From contig NW_027152191.1 in assembly GCF_004359215.1 (NCBI RefSeq), positions 265,723 through 329,722 on the forward strand: 64,000 nt of DNA, written 5' to 3'. The notes beneath the pieces are model-generated. The model saw only the letters and a list, made by a program, of their open reading frames with translations. It ran no database searches and was not told the origin of the DNA. The translations under genes and the position numbers were made by a program. Positions 54,279 to 64,000 of the stretch are shown one piece after another (position 1 is the first letter of the stretch; the number at the start of each line of letters is the position of its first letter). Source of the DNA: Bremia lactucae. Lineage: Eukaryota > Oomycota > Peronosporomycetes > Peronosporales > Peronosporaceae.

Positions 54279-55374
54279 TTACATATTACATTTACGGGTG
54301 TTCTTATGCTGTTGCACAGCTTGAAAAGCTTCTTCTCCTTCCTCAATGCTTAGATCCATGGGTTCTGGTCTATTAGACGGAACCCATGTGCTCGAAGAGC
54401 TTGTTCTGTGAACAGCCGTGCTAACGCGAGCAGACTTAAAGTCGAACTCAGCGCGTGGCACCATGGCAACTGCCTCTTCGAAAGTAGCAGGATGAGATCG
54501 GAATAATTCCGCCCTGGCAACACCCTCAATAAGACCCTCCATAAAGATTGTTACAACAATCGCTTCTTGCACCGGGTCTTGATGCTTAGATGCAATGAGA
54601 GTTCTCAACTTCCGGACAAAGTCCTATGGGGTTCGTTTGCCCTGTCATTTTGCTAGGAGCCGTGTTCGCAAGCGAAAAGCATGATCAGGCGGTGCAAACA
54701 TGCTAATCGTTGCTGTTTCAGCGAATCCCATGCTAAGGTAACTCGAGATAAACGTAACTGAACATGCCTCGTGTGTGTGAACCCAGGTACAGAGGTCTGC
54801 GGACGGCTGGAGCTCCTCCAGACGTGCGACTGAACTGCATGAACTAGCATGAGCCTCCGAGTCGGCGGCAGGGGCCTACGCGCCCCATTGCGTTGACGAT
54901 GTTTTCGTGCACAGTAGGGCCGAGGGCGGGCTGAGCGCAATAATTTCGGGGAAAGCGTCGTTTATGGACATACTGCACGAAAGTGCCCACTCCATCGCTC
55001 TACCTCCGAGTTTGGAAATGGCGATAGCCACCTTTTGCCATACAAGGCGGAATCAACGGACACTTCCATCTGCTAAATCCAGAAAGGGAGATTATCTCCT
55101 TCTTTTCCTTTTAATGTCTTCACATTAATAGCCAGAGGGTGAGCCTTCGGCTCTGAATCAGGTACAGAGATGTACCGGGTTGGCATAGATGCCGCAAAGT
55201 GATCTTGTACTGGCCGATCAGGGAGGTTTCATATCGCATGAAGGCTTCAAGCCTTGTATGCAGGACCTCTGGTCCCTGGGAGATAATGAATTCCACATGT
55301 TCAAGCCCAAATAAAGTTTTGAGCTTGTCGTGAGCTGCGCGTTGCGCCACTGAAAGTTTTGGAATCTCTACCAT
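54279..55374 (-). pseudogene. E gag
   Basis: Starts at 55,374 (MVEIPKLSVAQRAAHDKLKT), 60 bp past the LTR and primer site. A coiled part is interrupted by foreign sequence at about 54,800-55,120. The capsid-like part resumes near 54,780 and at 54,608-54,279: MRTLIASKHQDPVQEAIVVT, IFMEGLIEGVARAELFRSHP and EPMDLSIEEGEEAFQAVQQH. A zinc knuckle is not readable. Confidence 0.8.
54880..54947 (+). pseudogene. Small B-type RT fragment inside E gag
   Basis: TTGACGATGTTTTCGTGCAC followed by AGTAGGGCCGAGGGCGGGCT and GAGCGCAATA matches the B-type RT catalytic block at 36,606-36,660. Only about 70 bp are recognisable; a filler insertion on the plus strand. Confidence 0.75.
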
Positions 55375-55415
55375 TTCAGTGATAAATTAGTGTTGTAAAG
55401 ACTCAGGCGTAGATT

Positions 55416-55433
55416 GACTAAGAGTGCTACCAG
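55416..55433 (-). other. Primer binding site of element E
   Basis: Minus strand: TGGTAGCACTCTTAGTC directly after the LTR end (CTACA, CC). Same TGGTAGCA core as A/C elements. Confidence 0.7.
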
Positions 55434-55434
55434 G

Positions 55435-55927
55435 TGTAGCGGAGCTACCTCGCTGCAAAGGTCAGAGGAAGACTTTTAGACTCAAGGAATCTCTAAGTTC
55501 TATTGAACTAATCGGTTTAACAAATTAGGGAGTCGTACAAGCTATTAAAGCTTAATGAATCCTAGTTCAAGGGATTCAGGGGTTCGTAGAACTAAGTGGC
55601 AACTAGTGCCCAAATGTATATAGCTTAAAAAGGCTTCTATCTTTTACAAAACAATGCGCAAGCCTTAAAAAGGCACTTAATGCTTTAAGATCAAATAAGA
55701 AACTGCACTTTATTTAATTATTTAAATCTAAAACCTTGCCCTAGCTTATTTAAAAAATAATAGATTTCGGCCGCCACATTAAATCTGGCGGCGCCCACAT
55801 TTGTTACCCATAATAAATGGGATTTAGGTAATTAACTATTTTAGAAAAGGACAAAAAGGTATTTTTTTTACCCAGTGAGTAAATGTACCCCAACAACGGT
55901 TCTTTAACCGATGTGTTCCCCATTACA
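55435..55927 (-). repeat. LTR-E, 5' LTR
   Basis: 493 bp; on the minus strand begins TGTAATGGGGAACACATCGG and ends GTAGCTCCGCTACA. Includes the AGATTTAA..TCTGGCGGC region (with AGATTTAATGTGGCGGCC here). Confidence 0.9.
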
Positions 55928-56060
55928 TGGTGTGTACGAAAAGAGCACTAAGATTCGCCTATTTAAAAGGTAAGCATGCATTTTCGCAATTGTTGGTAAA
56001 AGTAAAGTTATATTAATTCATCCTTAGCTTGACCTATAGAGACTTACAACCATGCATGCC
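55928..56060 (+). repeat. Foldback repeat X, body fragment
   Basis: AGAGCACTAAGATTCGCCTA and TTCATCCTTAGCTTGACCT match 21,130-21,200. The hairpin part is absent. Confidence 0.75.
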
Positions 56061-56484
56061 CTTATCGCTTATTTTCAGCTCAACTTCCCCCTCGCTGCTC
56101 GATTTGCTGCTCTTTGTTTTCTCTCTTTTTATGACATGACAATCAATTCCGGGTGCTCTTAGCTTTTTCTCACCTGTTGAAAACCGCCCATTTAACCATG
56201 CCAAACGAAAATCGGTTTCTGATGTGCCCAGGGGCAGTCACACCTATTACACTTCTCTCATGTAGATAACTAAGGTGTGTGGCTATAGCGGTTCCCTAAT
56301 TTAATTTAGGGGATCTGATGTTTCAAATGCCAATAGGGCAATTTAAAGACAATTTTAAAGGATTGTTGAATTCTGGATGCACTGGAATGACCCATAGAGT
56401 GAAAATATTTTATATGACGTTTTAGCCAATACAGACGGGGGGGGGGGGCTACACCAAAAGTGGTGTGTGGCTATACCAGCTCTA
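56061..56484. repeat. Unassigned bases and repeat Y, right piece
   Basis: From about 56,270: GTGTGGCTATAGCGGTTCCC and, near 56,440-56,480, a run of 13 G followed by CTACACC and GTGTGGCTATACC. These are reverse-complement counterparts of 47,610-47,680. 56,061-56,270 is unassigned. Confidence 0.5.
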
Positions 56485-56691
56485 GATCGTTACGTAGGTA
56501 CTTAAAATGTTACAATTTTACTTTTTCTCTAAATGTAAGCCTTAGTATTGACTATAGTAGCTAAGACCTTCTAGCTACTTGAAACCTTCCTTTGCACGTC
56601 AGTGCAAGTGAAGAAACGAGGCACCTCACCTTCACTTTTATCAGTGTAGGTTGGCTGGTACTGTTATCAATCCTTGCAAGAAATGCCCGTA
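56485..56691 (+). repeat. LTR-A, right-end fragment
   Basis: Matches 21,513-21,725 (GATCGTTACGTAGG, CCTTCCTTTGCACG, CAGTGTAGGTTGGCTGG), ending GCCCGTAACA. No primer site or gag follows, so with the left piece at 47,521 it looks like a split solo LTR. Confidence 0.75.
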
Positions 56692-57374
56692 ACATCTTTC
56701 ATGTCGGAAAATGACTTTTTCGGTGCTGTCGCGAGATAGTGCAAACTCATCGCCCCGATCTTCTGAATGGAAGATCGAATAGGCTTCTTGTAAGGCCAAT
56801 TCAGTATTAGGGCTGCTGAAATGGCCATTTTCGCCTCGCAATTGCTAAACTTTCTAAGCTGTTGGTATCAGACCTCATTATATAATAACTGGCGCCCCTC
56901 TGTCACTGCTTCGAATGTAAAGGAAAAAGCTATTGTTGCGCTCAATGAATGTTTTTATTCGTTTAAGTCGCTCTGCGATGCCCTAGCAGAGTATTAGAGT
57001 TTTGCCGTAGTGCAAGCAACGTGACTCGAGTCTCCTGCGTAGGCACCTCCGACATTTCGGGTACTTTATTTAGCATTTGCCTCACGGGAATATCAGCGGA
57101 CTAGCAGTAAAACAAGCGAGCTGTTATTGTGTCACATTACGATTTATATGTAATAAAGCCTGCATTGGTCGATAAATCGACGACACCATCTATGGAAGGA
57201 TGAGATGGCATCTTTGAGAACTCTCTTCTTTATGTGGCGTAATATTGGTATAGTGGTTAATTAGCGAGGTGAAATTGACGATGTAATCTACTCTATCTCC
57301 TAGTTTCCTATCTTGTCTGTCAACAATGCACGTTATCCAACCCAGGTAAAGTTGCACTTCATCACAGTGAACCG
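56692..57374. other. Unassigned spacer
   Basis: Two short minus-strand frames (56,641-56,841 and 57,190-57,417) carry no recognisable motif. Part of it may be the LTR of the adjoining Copia remnant, but I cannot support that by a second copy. Confidence 0.4.
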
Positions 57375-57473
57375 CTCCTATCCGTGCGTAATGGTGCATT
57401 TTAACACTCTCATCCATCGCTAAGGCATGGTGGGTGAGAGTGTTAAGATTGCAAAATTACGCGCGAATAGGAG
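57375..57473. repeat. Head-to-head inverted repeat, possible Copia LTR starts
   Basis: About 40 bp at 57,375-57,414 is imperfectly repeated in reverse at 57,434-57,473 (shared words CTCCTAT, TTAACACTCTCA). On each side the arm starts with TGTTAA after a purine-rich GAGAG, as Copia LTRs do, and a Copia pol remnant lies next to it. Confidence 0.6.
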
Positions 57474-57519
57474 CACCAAATGCCGCTCGCATCGCATAGT
57501 TAGTTGAGTGTCTTGATTA

Positions 57520-58960
57520 ACTAGCGCCTTGTTAAGAATGTCCACCAATTTGTTTTTTTGCTCTATATTCTTGGCGCACCCGTTCCGCATTCCACATCCT
57601 CCCTGATGAAGTAATGCCGAATGTCGACGTGCTTCGTCCGAGCGTGGTAGCCAGCGTTATGCACTGGGGCGAACGCTTTTTTTGTTAACCTGAACCATTC
57701 CCAAATATTCTAAAATCCCGCCCGCGTCTCTAGCACATTTTAAGCGCATATTCTTCATATCATAAGCTCAGCTTCCACCGAGCTCAGAGCAACTGATCTC
57801 TGAATCTTTCACTTGAACAGATACCCAATCATCACGACGATGCCAGAGACCGAGCGTCTGTCGTCTAAAATCGTATCTCAATCAACGTCGGAGAACGCCT
57901 TACCTTTAAAACTACCCGTCCACCTCGGCAGATAATCCCGTGCTCGCGTGCAGCGCAACACACGCGCCGCAGCCTTCCAGTGCTGTTATCCTGGTTTACT
58001 AGGAAACGCGAAAGCTGTATTACCGCGAACGCGATGCCTACGTCGTCGTTTTTTACTAGCTCGGTTTTTCAACTCCATGGGTTACCCCGTGAGTTGGTCT
58101 CGGATCGAGACCCACAGTTCACGGCGGAAGTTTGGCAATATGTGTGAAATCAGCTATAAATGCTCACCTTCTGACCATCCGGAAACAGATATTCAGACGG
58201 AACGTGCACATACGCGGATATGTCCTTTCTTTCACGAGGCGGAGCGAGTTCTTGCCGATGTTAGAATTTGCCCAACAATTCAGGGCATGTATCAACAAAG
58301 CTTACACCGTTTATGCACAGCAGACATCCGATCAGGGAAATGAATGATTTTAACAGCCTCACGTTCTGTTATGCATCCGTTCCAGTTTATTGTGGCTACG
58401 ACAATCTAATACCTACGGCGCACGAGTGATCAATAGGCTTGGAGTTCTCTTGTCCAAAGTGTTCCGACACGTCGTCGATGTAACGTGTCTGCCTAATTTT
58501 GAGCATTCCGGTAGTAATATGGTCGATTAACATTCTAAGAAACACTTTGCTGGTCCAAGCTCTTCTATGATGAAAGTATTCTTAAGCGAGTATTTTACGA
58601 CACCAACCTCGTCGCTCGTCTTAGCCGCAATGATTATGTTGCTCACGTATAGACATACACAGATGCAACCGCTCTCGAAACCCACATCGTAGTCGCACTG
58701 ATCAGCACTTCATCTCTTGAAGCCATTACCGATGAGCATTTGATAAAGAGTATCATTTCAAGCACTTGATACTTGCCTCAATCCATAAATAGCTTGGTTC
58801 AGCTCATATACCTTGTCGTGAGTGCTATCGATATCATGCGGATGTCCATGTACACTTAGTCCTGCAACTCACACTTATAGACCACTCTACCCGCACGGAA
58901 CTACTTCATTTTAGACTTGAACGTTATGCATACCGAAAGTAAGACTCGGGTCGAATTTAT
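57520..58960 (-). pseudogene. Ty1/Copia pol remnant: RT and RNase H
   Basis: Minus strand. RT at about 58,960-58,420: KVYELNQAIYGLRQ, NDTLYQMLIGNGFKR, a degraded catalytic YVDN region (YVSNIIIAAKTSDEV), then IIEELGPAKCFL and a TRYIDDVSEHFGQENSKPID-like block. RNase H at about 57,870-57,540: DRRSVSGIVVMIGYLF, RSVALSSVEAELM, and HARTKHVDIRHYFIREDVE. These are classic Copia blocks in Copia order. Full of stops. A Gypsy integrase piece (58,040-58,345) is inserted between the two domains. Confidence 0.85.
58040..58345 (+). pseudogene. Gypsy integrase core fragment inside Copia remnant
   Basis: Plus strand: FFNSMGYPVSWSRIETHSSR is the shifted reading of LPRELVSDRDPQFTAEVWQY (58,080-58,140), containing the second catalytic Asp; DHPETDIQTERAH (58,175-58,215) holds the Glu. 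Shifts between blocks. A/C or E type; too short to decide. Confidence 0.8.
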
Positions 58961-59060
58961 ACTGGACATCGGCGTGTGCATTTTAAATTAATCAACTTTA
59001 TACTTTAGCGCTATGCTTGTTCTCATTAACCTTGGAACGCTTCAGAATTGGTGATCCATC

Positions 59061-59591
59061 TGTAAAGGGCTAAAGTTGCCCTAATGTTACACAGTCCCCG
59101 TTAAGGACACTTGGTGTACTTATGGGGGTGGTCAATTACTTAAATAAAGAAATTAGACCCATCACTCGGGTGTGGTTCACATTTTTGACCAACCCTTATG
59201 TATGTGATGCACATAGGTGCATTCACATTAGGAGGGATGACGGCTAGCGTCATCCGTTACGCGAGGTATCTAGAGATACGCTCGCAATACATATTTAGTG
59301 TTACCTACAGAGATAACATTTTGATTGGTAAAAACAGATATTTATTTTTAATACGATTAAATATAAATCAGTCTGGAAACAACTTTCTACTTAGTAAGTA
59401 TGCACGAGGAGCCGGATTACCGCTCCCGTGACGATACTTTACTAGAGTTGCTTAGTGCGTTGTTGAGGGCACTAAGGTCCATACCACAACTACCTCACTG
59501 CACGCAAGAGAAGCTAATTAAACCGCTTCCTCGCTGTGCTAGGGTGTGAACTTAAATAGAGCGTGGCCGCATTACGACGTGCCCGCCTACA
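59061..59591 (+). repeat. LTR-B, 5' LTR of element B2
   Basis: 531 bp, TGTAAAGGGCTAAAG to GCCCGCCTACA. One copy of the GGATGACG..CGTCATCC palindrome near 59,235. Followed by the primer site and gag. Confidence 0.9.
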
Positions 59592-59593
59592 TT

Positions 59594-59611
59594 TGGTAGA
59601 CCCGCATCTCT
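59594..59611 (+). other. Primer binding site of element B2
   Basis: TGGTAGACCCGCATCTC two bases after the LTR. It differs after TGGTAG from the A/C and E primer sites, so family B uses another primer tRNA (one ending GGGTCTACCA). Confidence 0.7.
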
Positions 59612-59615
59612 GCGT

Positions 59616-60720
59616 GTGAACGTGAGGATGAGCCTCAACATCGATTGGGCTCATTTCTTCCACCTCTCCGAAAATCGTAGGAGGTGGCAGGGCATATGGC
59701 GCAGGACTTGTGAACAAGCCCTGGCCAGGCTCCTGGGTAGTCCTCCTGAGCAACATGTTGCTCCGTTGGAGCAGTTTGAGGCATTCGTGCTCGGACAGCG
59801 GAGAGCCGCGTCCGAGGCACAGAGCCATGCTGCGGCGGAGTCCGTCACTCGGACTCAGGATGAGCTGAGGCATGAGCAGGCTCAGAGCGAGGCTCTCAAC
59901 AGGATTGTTGAGATGCTCTCTGCCCGGCCGCATCAGCTGAGGCCCATTCAGATGGACCCGCCCAGTGTGATGGAACTGCATCGCACACAATTGTCCACTG
60001 GCTTTTAGCCGTGGAGCAATGCGGTGTCGCACAGCTCATCGAGGAAGACAGCCGGATGGTGTCATACGTCATGTCGCACCTGCGCGGTAGGGCCTCAAAG
60101 TGGGCTTACTAGGCGCTTATGGCGGACAGAAAGGCATTCCCTACATGGGCGATCTTCAAGGAAAAGATTCGCGCGATGTATCAGCCGCCGAACAACGAAG
60201 TGTTGTTTCAGGCGCGCTTCTTTGGAGCGCGACAACGAAGCAATCTCTGCAAGAGTATGTGCAACAGATGCGCTTGCTGTCGGTGTCCATTAGCGTAGAT
60301 TCGATTCCGGAGCACATTAAGGTGCCCACGTTTATGAACGGACTACGGCATGGCTCGTCGTGACGGGCCTTTGTAAGTAAGGTGCCGTCGACGATAGAAG
60401 AGGCAATCCAAATTGCCTTGGTTGAGGAGCAATCCTACAACAGTGTCTCGGCGACAGCTTGGTATAAGCCGTCGGCCGAGAGGTCAGATGCCACTCCCAT
60501 GAAGTTGAACAATGAGGACGTGGTCTGTGATAAATGCGGCAAGCGCGGCCATATGATGGCTCGCTGCTATGCCAGGGTCCCTGCTGGGGCAAAGATGCCC
60601 AGCAAGAGGAATCCCTTCCCAAAGGGCGATGGCATGAACGCATGAGTTCTGCATCGACCACTGAGGGGTCGGAAAATGCAGGAGCGCTGTAGGGGCGGGA
60701 TGCCCTACTGACGTGGACTC
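59616..60720 (+). pseudogene. B2 gag with zinc knuckle
   Basis: The true start is probably MSLNIDWAHFFHL at 59,628 (the same start lies at 30,010). A coiled region follows (AESVTRTQDELRHEQAQSEA), then a shift near 59,970. The capsid-like part in the next frame holds the counterparts of PPNNEVLFQARFFGARQR (60,185-60,240), then PSTIEEAIQIALVEEQSYNS (60,385-60,445). The zinc knuckle is CDKCGKRGHMMARC (60,529-60,570), then a basic tail VPAGAKMPSKR. At least two shifts and one stop. Confidence 0.85.
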
Positions 60721-60779
60721 TGAAGCTACCCCTAAGTTCAGAGTGGAACAAATGGGTAGCATAGTCCCTGAGGTCTCGT

Positions 60780-61200
60780 AATTTCGGACCTCAACTCTGC
60801 TGGTCTATAGCGCTCATGTAAGAGGCTATGACCAGGTGATGACCCTCCTAGCGAATTCGGGTGCATCACAAAATTTTGTGAAACTCGCGGCTCTAAGAAA
60901 GAGACCGGCGATGTTTGAGTCGCTTTGCCAGGATGGCAAGCGAGAAGAGGCGACCGTTCGTTTAGCGAACGGCGCGCTCAGTAGGTAGACCTAGAACTTG
61001 CCCTTAGGTTAAGTGACTTCTCTTGTAGAAAAAGTTCACGGTGCTAGGACTGGAGAGTCTTTATGATCTCATCCTAGGCATGCCATGGCTGGCAAAGTAC
61101 CAACCATCCATAGACTGGCGTACACGCACAGTTGCGAACTCTACGCAGGACACCGAAAGGATGTGCTCCTGCCAGAGTCGTATGCAAGTGATATCGTGTC
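60780..61200 (+). pseudogene. B2 protease, catalytic Asp lost
   Basis: MTLLANSGASQNFVKLAALR (about 60,838-60,895): the active-site Asp is Asn (AAT at 60,854), whereas the sister copy at 28,770 has VDSGAS. KREEATVRLANGAL follows, a stop, then LYDLILGMPWLAKYQPSIDW (61,055-61,115). The gene cannot make an active protease. Confidence 0.85.
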
Positions 61201-62133
61201 GAACACAGTTGAGGGTGCGTTGACGGGATGTCAAACGTCACCAATTACTACCCAGCTCGTGGAGACTGGAGTAGTGAAAAGGGCAATGACAAGTAGTCAT
61301 GTCTCCTATAATCCTGCCGAGAGCCTGTGGCAGTAGACGGCGAGCTGACAGGAAGTCAAGCGTCGCATGAACTGGCACACAGCCTAGAGCCTGGTGCGGT
61401 TGGAAGGGGTGCGTTAGCCAGGAGTGCATCGGCACCCGCTTCCCAGAAAAAGGTCGTGGTGACTCGAAAAACGAGTACCCGACAGATTAGGACGATCAAA
61501 GGCACGTCTAAATGAGTGACCTTTGGATCAGTCTCTAATGAAGAGGACGGGATTTCGAACGAGGTGTCCGAGAACGTCAAGGATGAAATTGCGGAGGCAT
61601 CCTCAGTTGAGGTGCTCCAGCAAGTCTTTAAATCTCCCGGAGATGTCGCGGGATCTGTTCCTTGCCGAATAAGGGAAAGAAAGACCCATGAAATAGTCAC
61701 ACCAGTTCCAGAAGAGAACTTGGTGGACTGTTGCTTGTCGTCCACAATGGACGACAGCGTCCTAAAAACGGACAAAAAGAAGCGGTTCGCTGCTCAAGGT
61801 TAGGATGCCTTGAGAGACAGTCCGTTCTTTGAGGTTCTGTGGAAACATCGCGATGTGTTCCCAGAAGAAGTGCCTAGCCGCCTACCAGCGGATAGGGTCA
61901 TCGGGCACGAGATAAACCTCGAACGCGTCATTTAGACGCCGTGTTGAAGACTTTGAAGGACACCGAATCGTACGTCAGCTTGCAAAAGTGCGTCATAGGG
62001 TCCCTATGATACCTGTGCTGGGTTGCATCGTAGGTACACATGGTGTACGAGCAGACCCAGACAAGGTAAAATCAGTAAAGGAATCGCCAATCCCATGGCA
62101 TGTGAAAGCTTCTTTTGCGCCAATTCCTAGGGC
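61201..62133 (+). pseudogene. B2 pol linker and RT remnant
   Basis: Linker closely related to 30,200-30,990, including an open block at 61,516-61,803. The RT entry (EINLER, about 61,910) jumps directly to HLDAVLKTLKD (about 61,930), so most of the RT catalytic core is deleted, as in the copy at 31,085 but with different ends. VRADPDKVKSV follows near 62,050. Confidence 0.8.
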
Positions 62134-62743
62134 TTGCTAATTACTTGCATAAGTATAGCAAGAATTATGCAGAGCAAACTAAACCATTATCTGATCTCCT
62201 TTAAAAGGACACAGAATGGATTTGGTTCAAAAGAACAAGAAGATGCGTTTACATCAGTGAAGCAGTCTCTTGTGGAGACACCGGGCTTGGCAATGCCAGA
62301 CGCGAATAAGCCCTTTAGCGTCGTCTGCGATGCAAGTAATTTTGCAATCGGCAGCGCGCTCATGCAGAAGGATGACGACGGCGTTGACCGTGTCATCTCT
62401 TATCAGTCCCGGCTATTAAAAGCCGCGGAACTGAATTATCCCATGCATGAAAAGAGCTACTTTCAACAAAGTATGCTCTTGTCAAGTTTCGTGTACACCT
62501 ATTGGGCACCGAACCATTTGTGGCTTATACGGATCACGCATCATTGCGGACCGCAATAAACTCACCGCACCGCTCGCATAGAATGGCAAGATGGCTTACA
62601 TTCTTCTCTGAATTTAATTTCAAAGTTGAATATAAGCCGGGTAAGTCGAATGTCTTGGCTGACGCTTTATCGCGCAGACCAGACTTCGAGGTTAGACACC
62701 AGAAAAGTATGTCTAGTGCGAAGCACAATTTCAGCCGTCGACG
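62134..62743 (+). pseudogene. B2 RNase H
   Basis: VCDASNFAIGSALMQKDDDG (62,320-62,380), AELNYPMHEK (the Glu region, shifted), AYTDHASLRTAINSPHRSHR (62,522-62,582) and VEYKPGKSNVLADALSRRPD (62,628-62,690). Two shifts. Confidence 0.9.
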
Positions 62744-64000
62744 TTGGCAGCCATGAAGGCATACCATGGGACGAGCTCATTGGCCTCTGAAATCAAAGAG
62801 AGCTACCGTCAGGACGACCACTGTCGCCTGCTGTTAGATCACTTCAGTGGACGAAATGTCTCCCTTCCGTCGCACCTGAAAGCTAAGCTAAATCGCTTTA
62901 GCTACAGCGATGGCCTGTTATGGCATCATCTGTCACCTTGTGATCCCTTGAGAATCTATGTGCCTCATGACACAGATCTCAAGCTGATGGTCCTTCACGA
63001 GCTCCATGATGCGCCATCAAGTGGGCATCTGGGCCGTGAAAAGACATTCTTACGAGTGTCTGAGGAATTTTGGTGGCCACACCTATATCAATGGGTGGCC
63101 AACTATATTCGCTCTTGCGAACAGTGTCAGCGCATTAAGCCTGCACTGTCCAGCAGGGCGCCACTGAAGCCGCTACTGATCTCAACCAACTGTTAGAAGT
63201 CAGTAAGTCTGGACTTCATGTTTGGCATGCCGCCCGATCATAAGTGTCGGACGGGCTAGTCGTCTTTGTTGACAGACTGACCAAAATGGTGCATTTAGCA
63301 CCATGTAAGACATCGATCACAGGCAAGAAGGCAGCTCTCATGTTCCTGAATCATGTTTACCGACTACACGGGATGCCCGAGTCCATATTATCGGACCGGA
63401 TTCCACGTTTTACTTCTGGATTTTGGCGACATGTGTTCGAGCTGCTAGGTAGCAAGCTCTACATGTCAACCGCAGATCATTCCCAGACCGATGGCCAAAC
63501 CGAACGTGTTAACCGGGTCGTGGCGGACGTCTTACGCACTATAGCAACTCCCAAAGAGTAGAGCAAGCAATTGCCCTTTGTGGAGTTCACTATAAATAAC
63601 AGTGTCCACGCCAGTACGGGTGAGACACCGTTTTATATTAACGAAATGCGCCATCCTCGGACGCCAGTCTCGTTTGTGCGCAGCCCGAGTCTTAGTGGGG
63701 GAGGGCCCCTCACTATGCTCGGTGCGAAAGAGGGACATAGTTTCGTCAATATGACGATGACCCATGAGGGTATCATCTCAAAGACAGAAACTTGCCCTAG
63801 TGACCCTGCCAGTTTAGCAGTGGTCAATAAAACTACGCCTTATGACCGACCTCTTGGCGGTATCATAGGCGAGTTTGATGCTAAAAGCGTGAGCGAGGCT
63901 CAACGCTTTGTGGATGAGCGATTAGCCATCACACGTAAAGTCCGTGACGCAATGGCAAGCGCACAGGACAAGCAAAAAGAATATGCGGACCGAAATGGTC
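62744..64000 (+). pseudogene. B2 integrase, truncated by window end
   Basis: 62,744-63,196 open: RLLLDHFSGRNVSLPSHLKA, the zinc-finger histidines in LHELHDAPSSGHLGREKTFL, and CEQCQRIKPA. Core 63,244-63,561: GLVVFVDRLTKMVHLAPCKT (Asp), MPESILSDRIPRFTSGFWRH (Asp) and DHSQTDGQTERVNRVVADVL (Glu), so all three catalytic residues are present. A stop at 63,559, then further coding-like sequence to the end of the window. The best preserved integrase here. Confidence 0.9.

Larger units (their letters stand above)
48080..55927 (-). mobile_element. Ty3/Gypsy element E, LTR to LTR, defective
   Basis: Minus-strand element about 7.85 kb long: 5' LTR-E (55,435-55,927), primer site TGGTAGCACTCTT, gag, protease, RT, RNase H, integrase with chromodomain, antisense ORF, polypurine tract, 3' LTR-E (48,080-48,592). 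All domains are interrupted; integrase has an internal inversion and gag a small B-type insertion. The LTRs are clearly diverged, so it is an old insertion. Repeat X sequence lies on both sides, but in opposite orientations. Confidence 0.85.
59061..64000 (+). mobile_element. Ty3/Gypsy element B2, 5' part, leaves the window
   Basis: 5' LTR-B (59,061-59,591), primer site, gag, protease, linker, RT remnant, RNase H, integrase up to the window end. It is the reference for which gag-pol goes with LTR-B. Defective: shifted gag, protease Asp changed to Asn, RT core deleted. The 3' end, where an antisense ORF is expected, lies outside. Confidence 0.85.

Noticed and set aside
48080..55927. Simple insertion of element E into one copy of repeat X
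   Set aside because: X pieces on the two sides are in opposite orientations, so a single clean insertion does not explain them.

Overview
The window looks like nuclear DNA of an oomycete, most likely a downy mildew or Phytophthora relative. Three things point there: a small secreted protein with an RXLR/EER-like N-terminus behind an oomycete-style initiator (19,208-19,549); two host genes with very short introns (70 and 54 bp) packed 95 bp apart; and a landscape dominated by decayed, chromodomain-bearing Ty3/Gypsy retrotransposons. The species cannot be named from the sequence alone. There are three runs of N (15,256-16,203; 20,551-20,650; 40,888-41,387).

Only three host genes can be supported: the effector candidate, the DNA polymerase delta catalytic subunit (42,588-45,930), and an unrecognised basic/acidic protein downstream of it (46,026-47,408). 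The rest is mainly transposon sequence. I use working family names. A/C is a gag-pol type carrying either of two LTR types, LTR-A or LTR-C. B is a second gag-pol type with LTR-B. E is a third type with LTR-E. A degraded Ty1/Copia fragment (57,520-58,960) and a tRNA-derived SINE-like unit (19,803-19,970) are also present.

Layout: 1-4,056 A/C fragments (gag, RT, then LTR-A plus gag-protease). 4,060-10,195 minus-strand B remnants, tandemly duplicated with an LTR-C. 9,798-17,534 an LTR-to-LTR minus-strand A/C element (C1). 17,535-20,495 a gene-poor island holding the effector candidate. 20,496-21,215 LTR-C and LTR-B pieces and a foldback repeat. 21,219-28,604 a plus-strand A/C element (A1). 28,352-33,474 a plus-strand B element carrying a 1.5-kb internal inversion. 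33,474-38,093 E and A/B chimeric remnants. 38,094-42,230 LTR-B, LTR-C and unassigned DNA. 42,588-47,408 the two housekeeping-type genes. 47,521-56,691 a minus-strand E element nested among other repeats. 56,692-59,060 Copia remains. 59,061-64,000 the 5' part of another B element, which leaves the window.

The most interesting signal is that all three Gypsy families carry an extra reading frame on the opposite strand, between the 3' end of pol and the polypurine tract. In each it starts next to the 3' LTR, runs towards pol, and ends in a coiled-coil-like segment lying antisense to the integrase-chromodomain linker or the pol terminus. Other points: small local inversions and template-switch hairpins inside elements, an aspartic protease with DCGA in place of DSGA/DTGA, swapped LTRs, and recombinant antisense frames.
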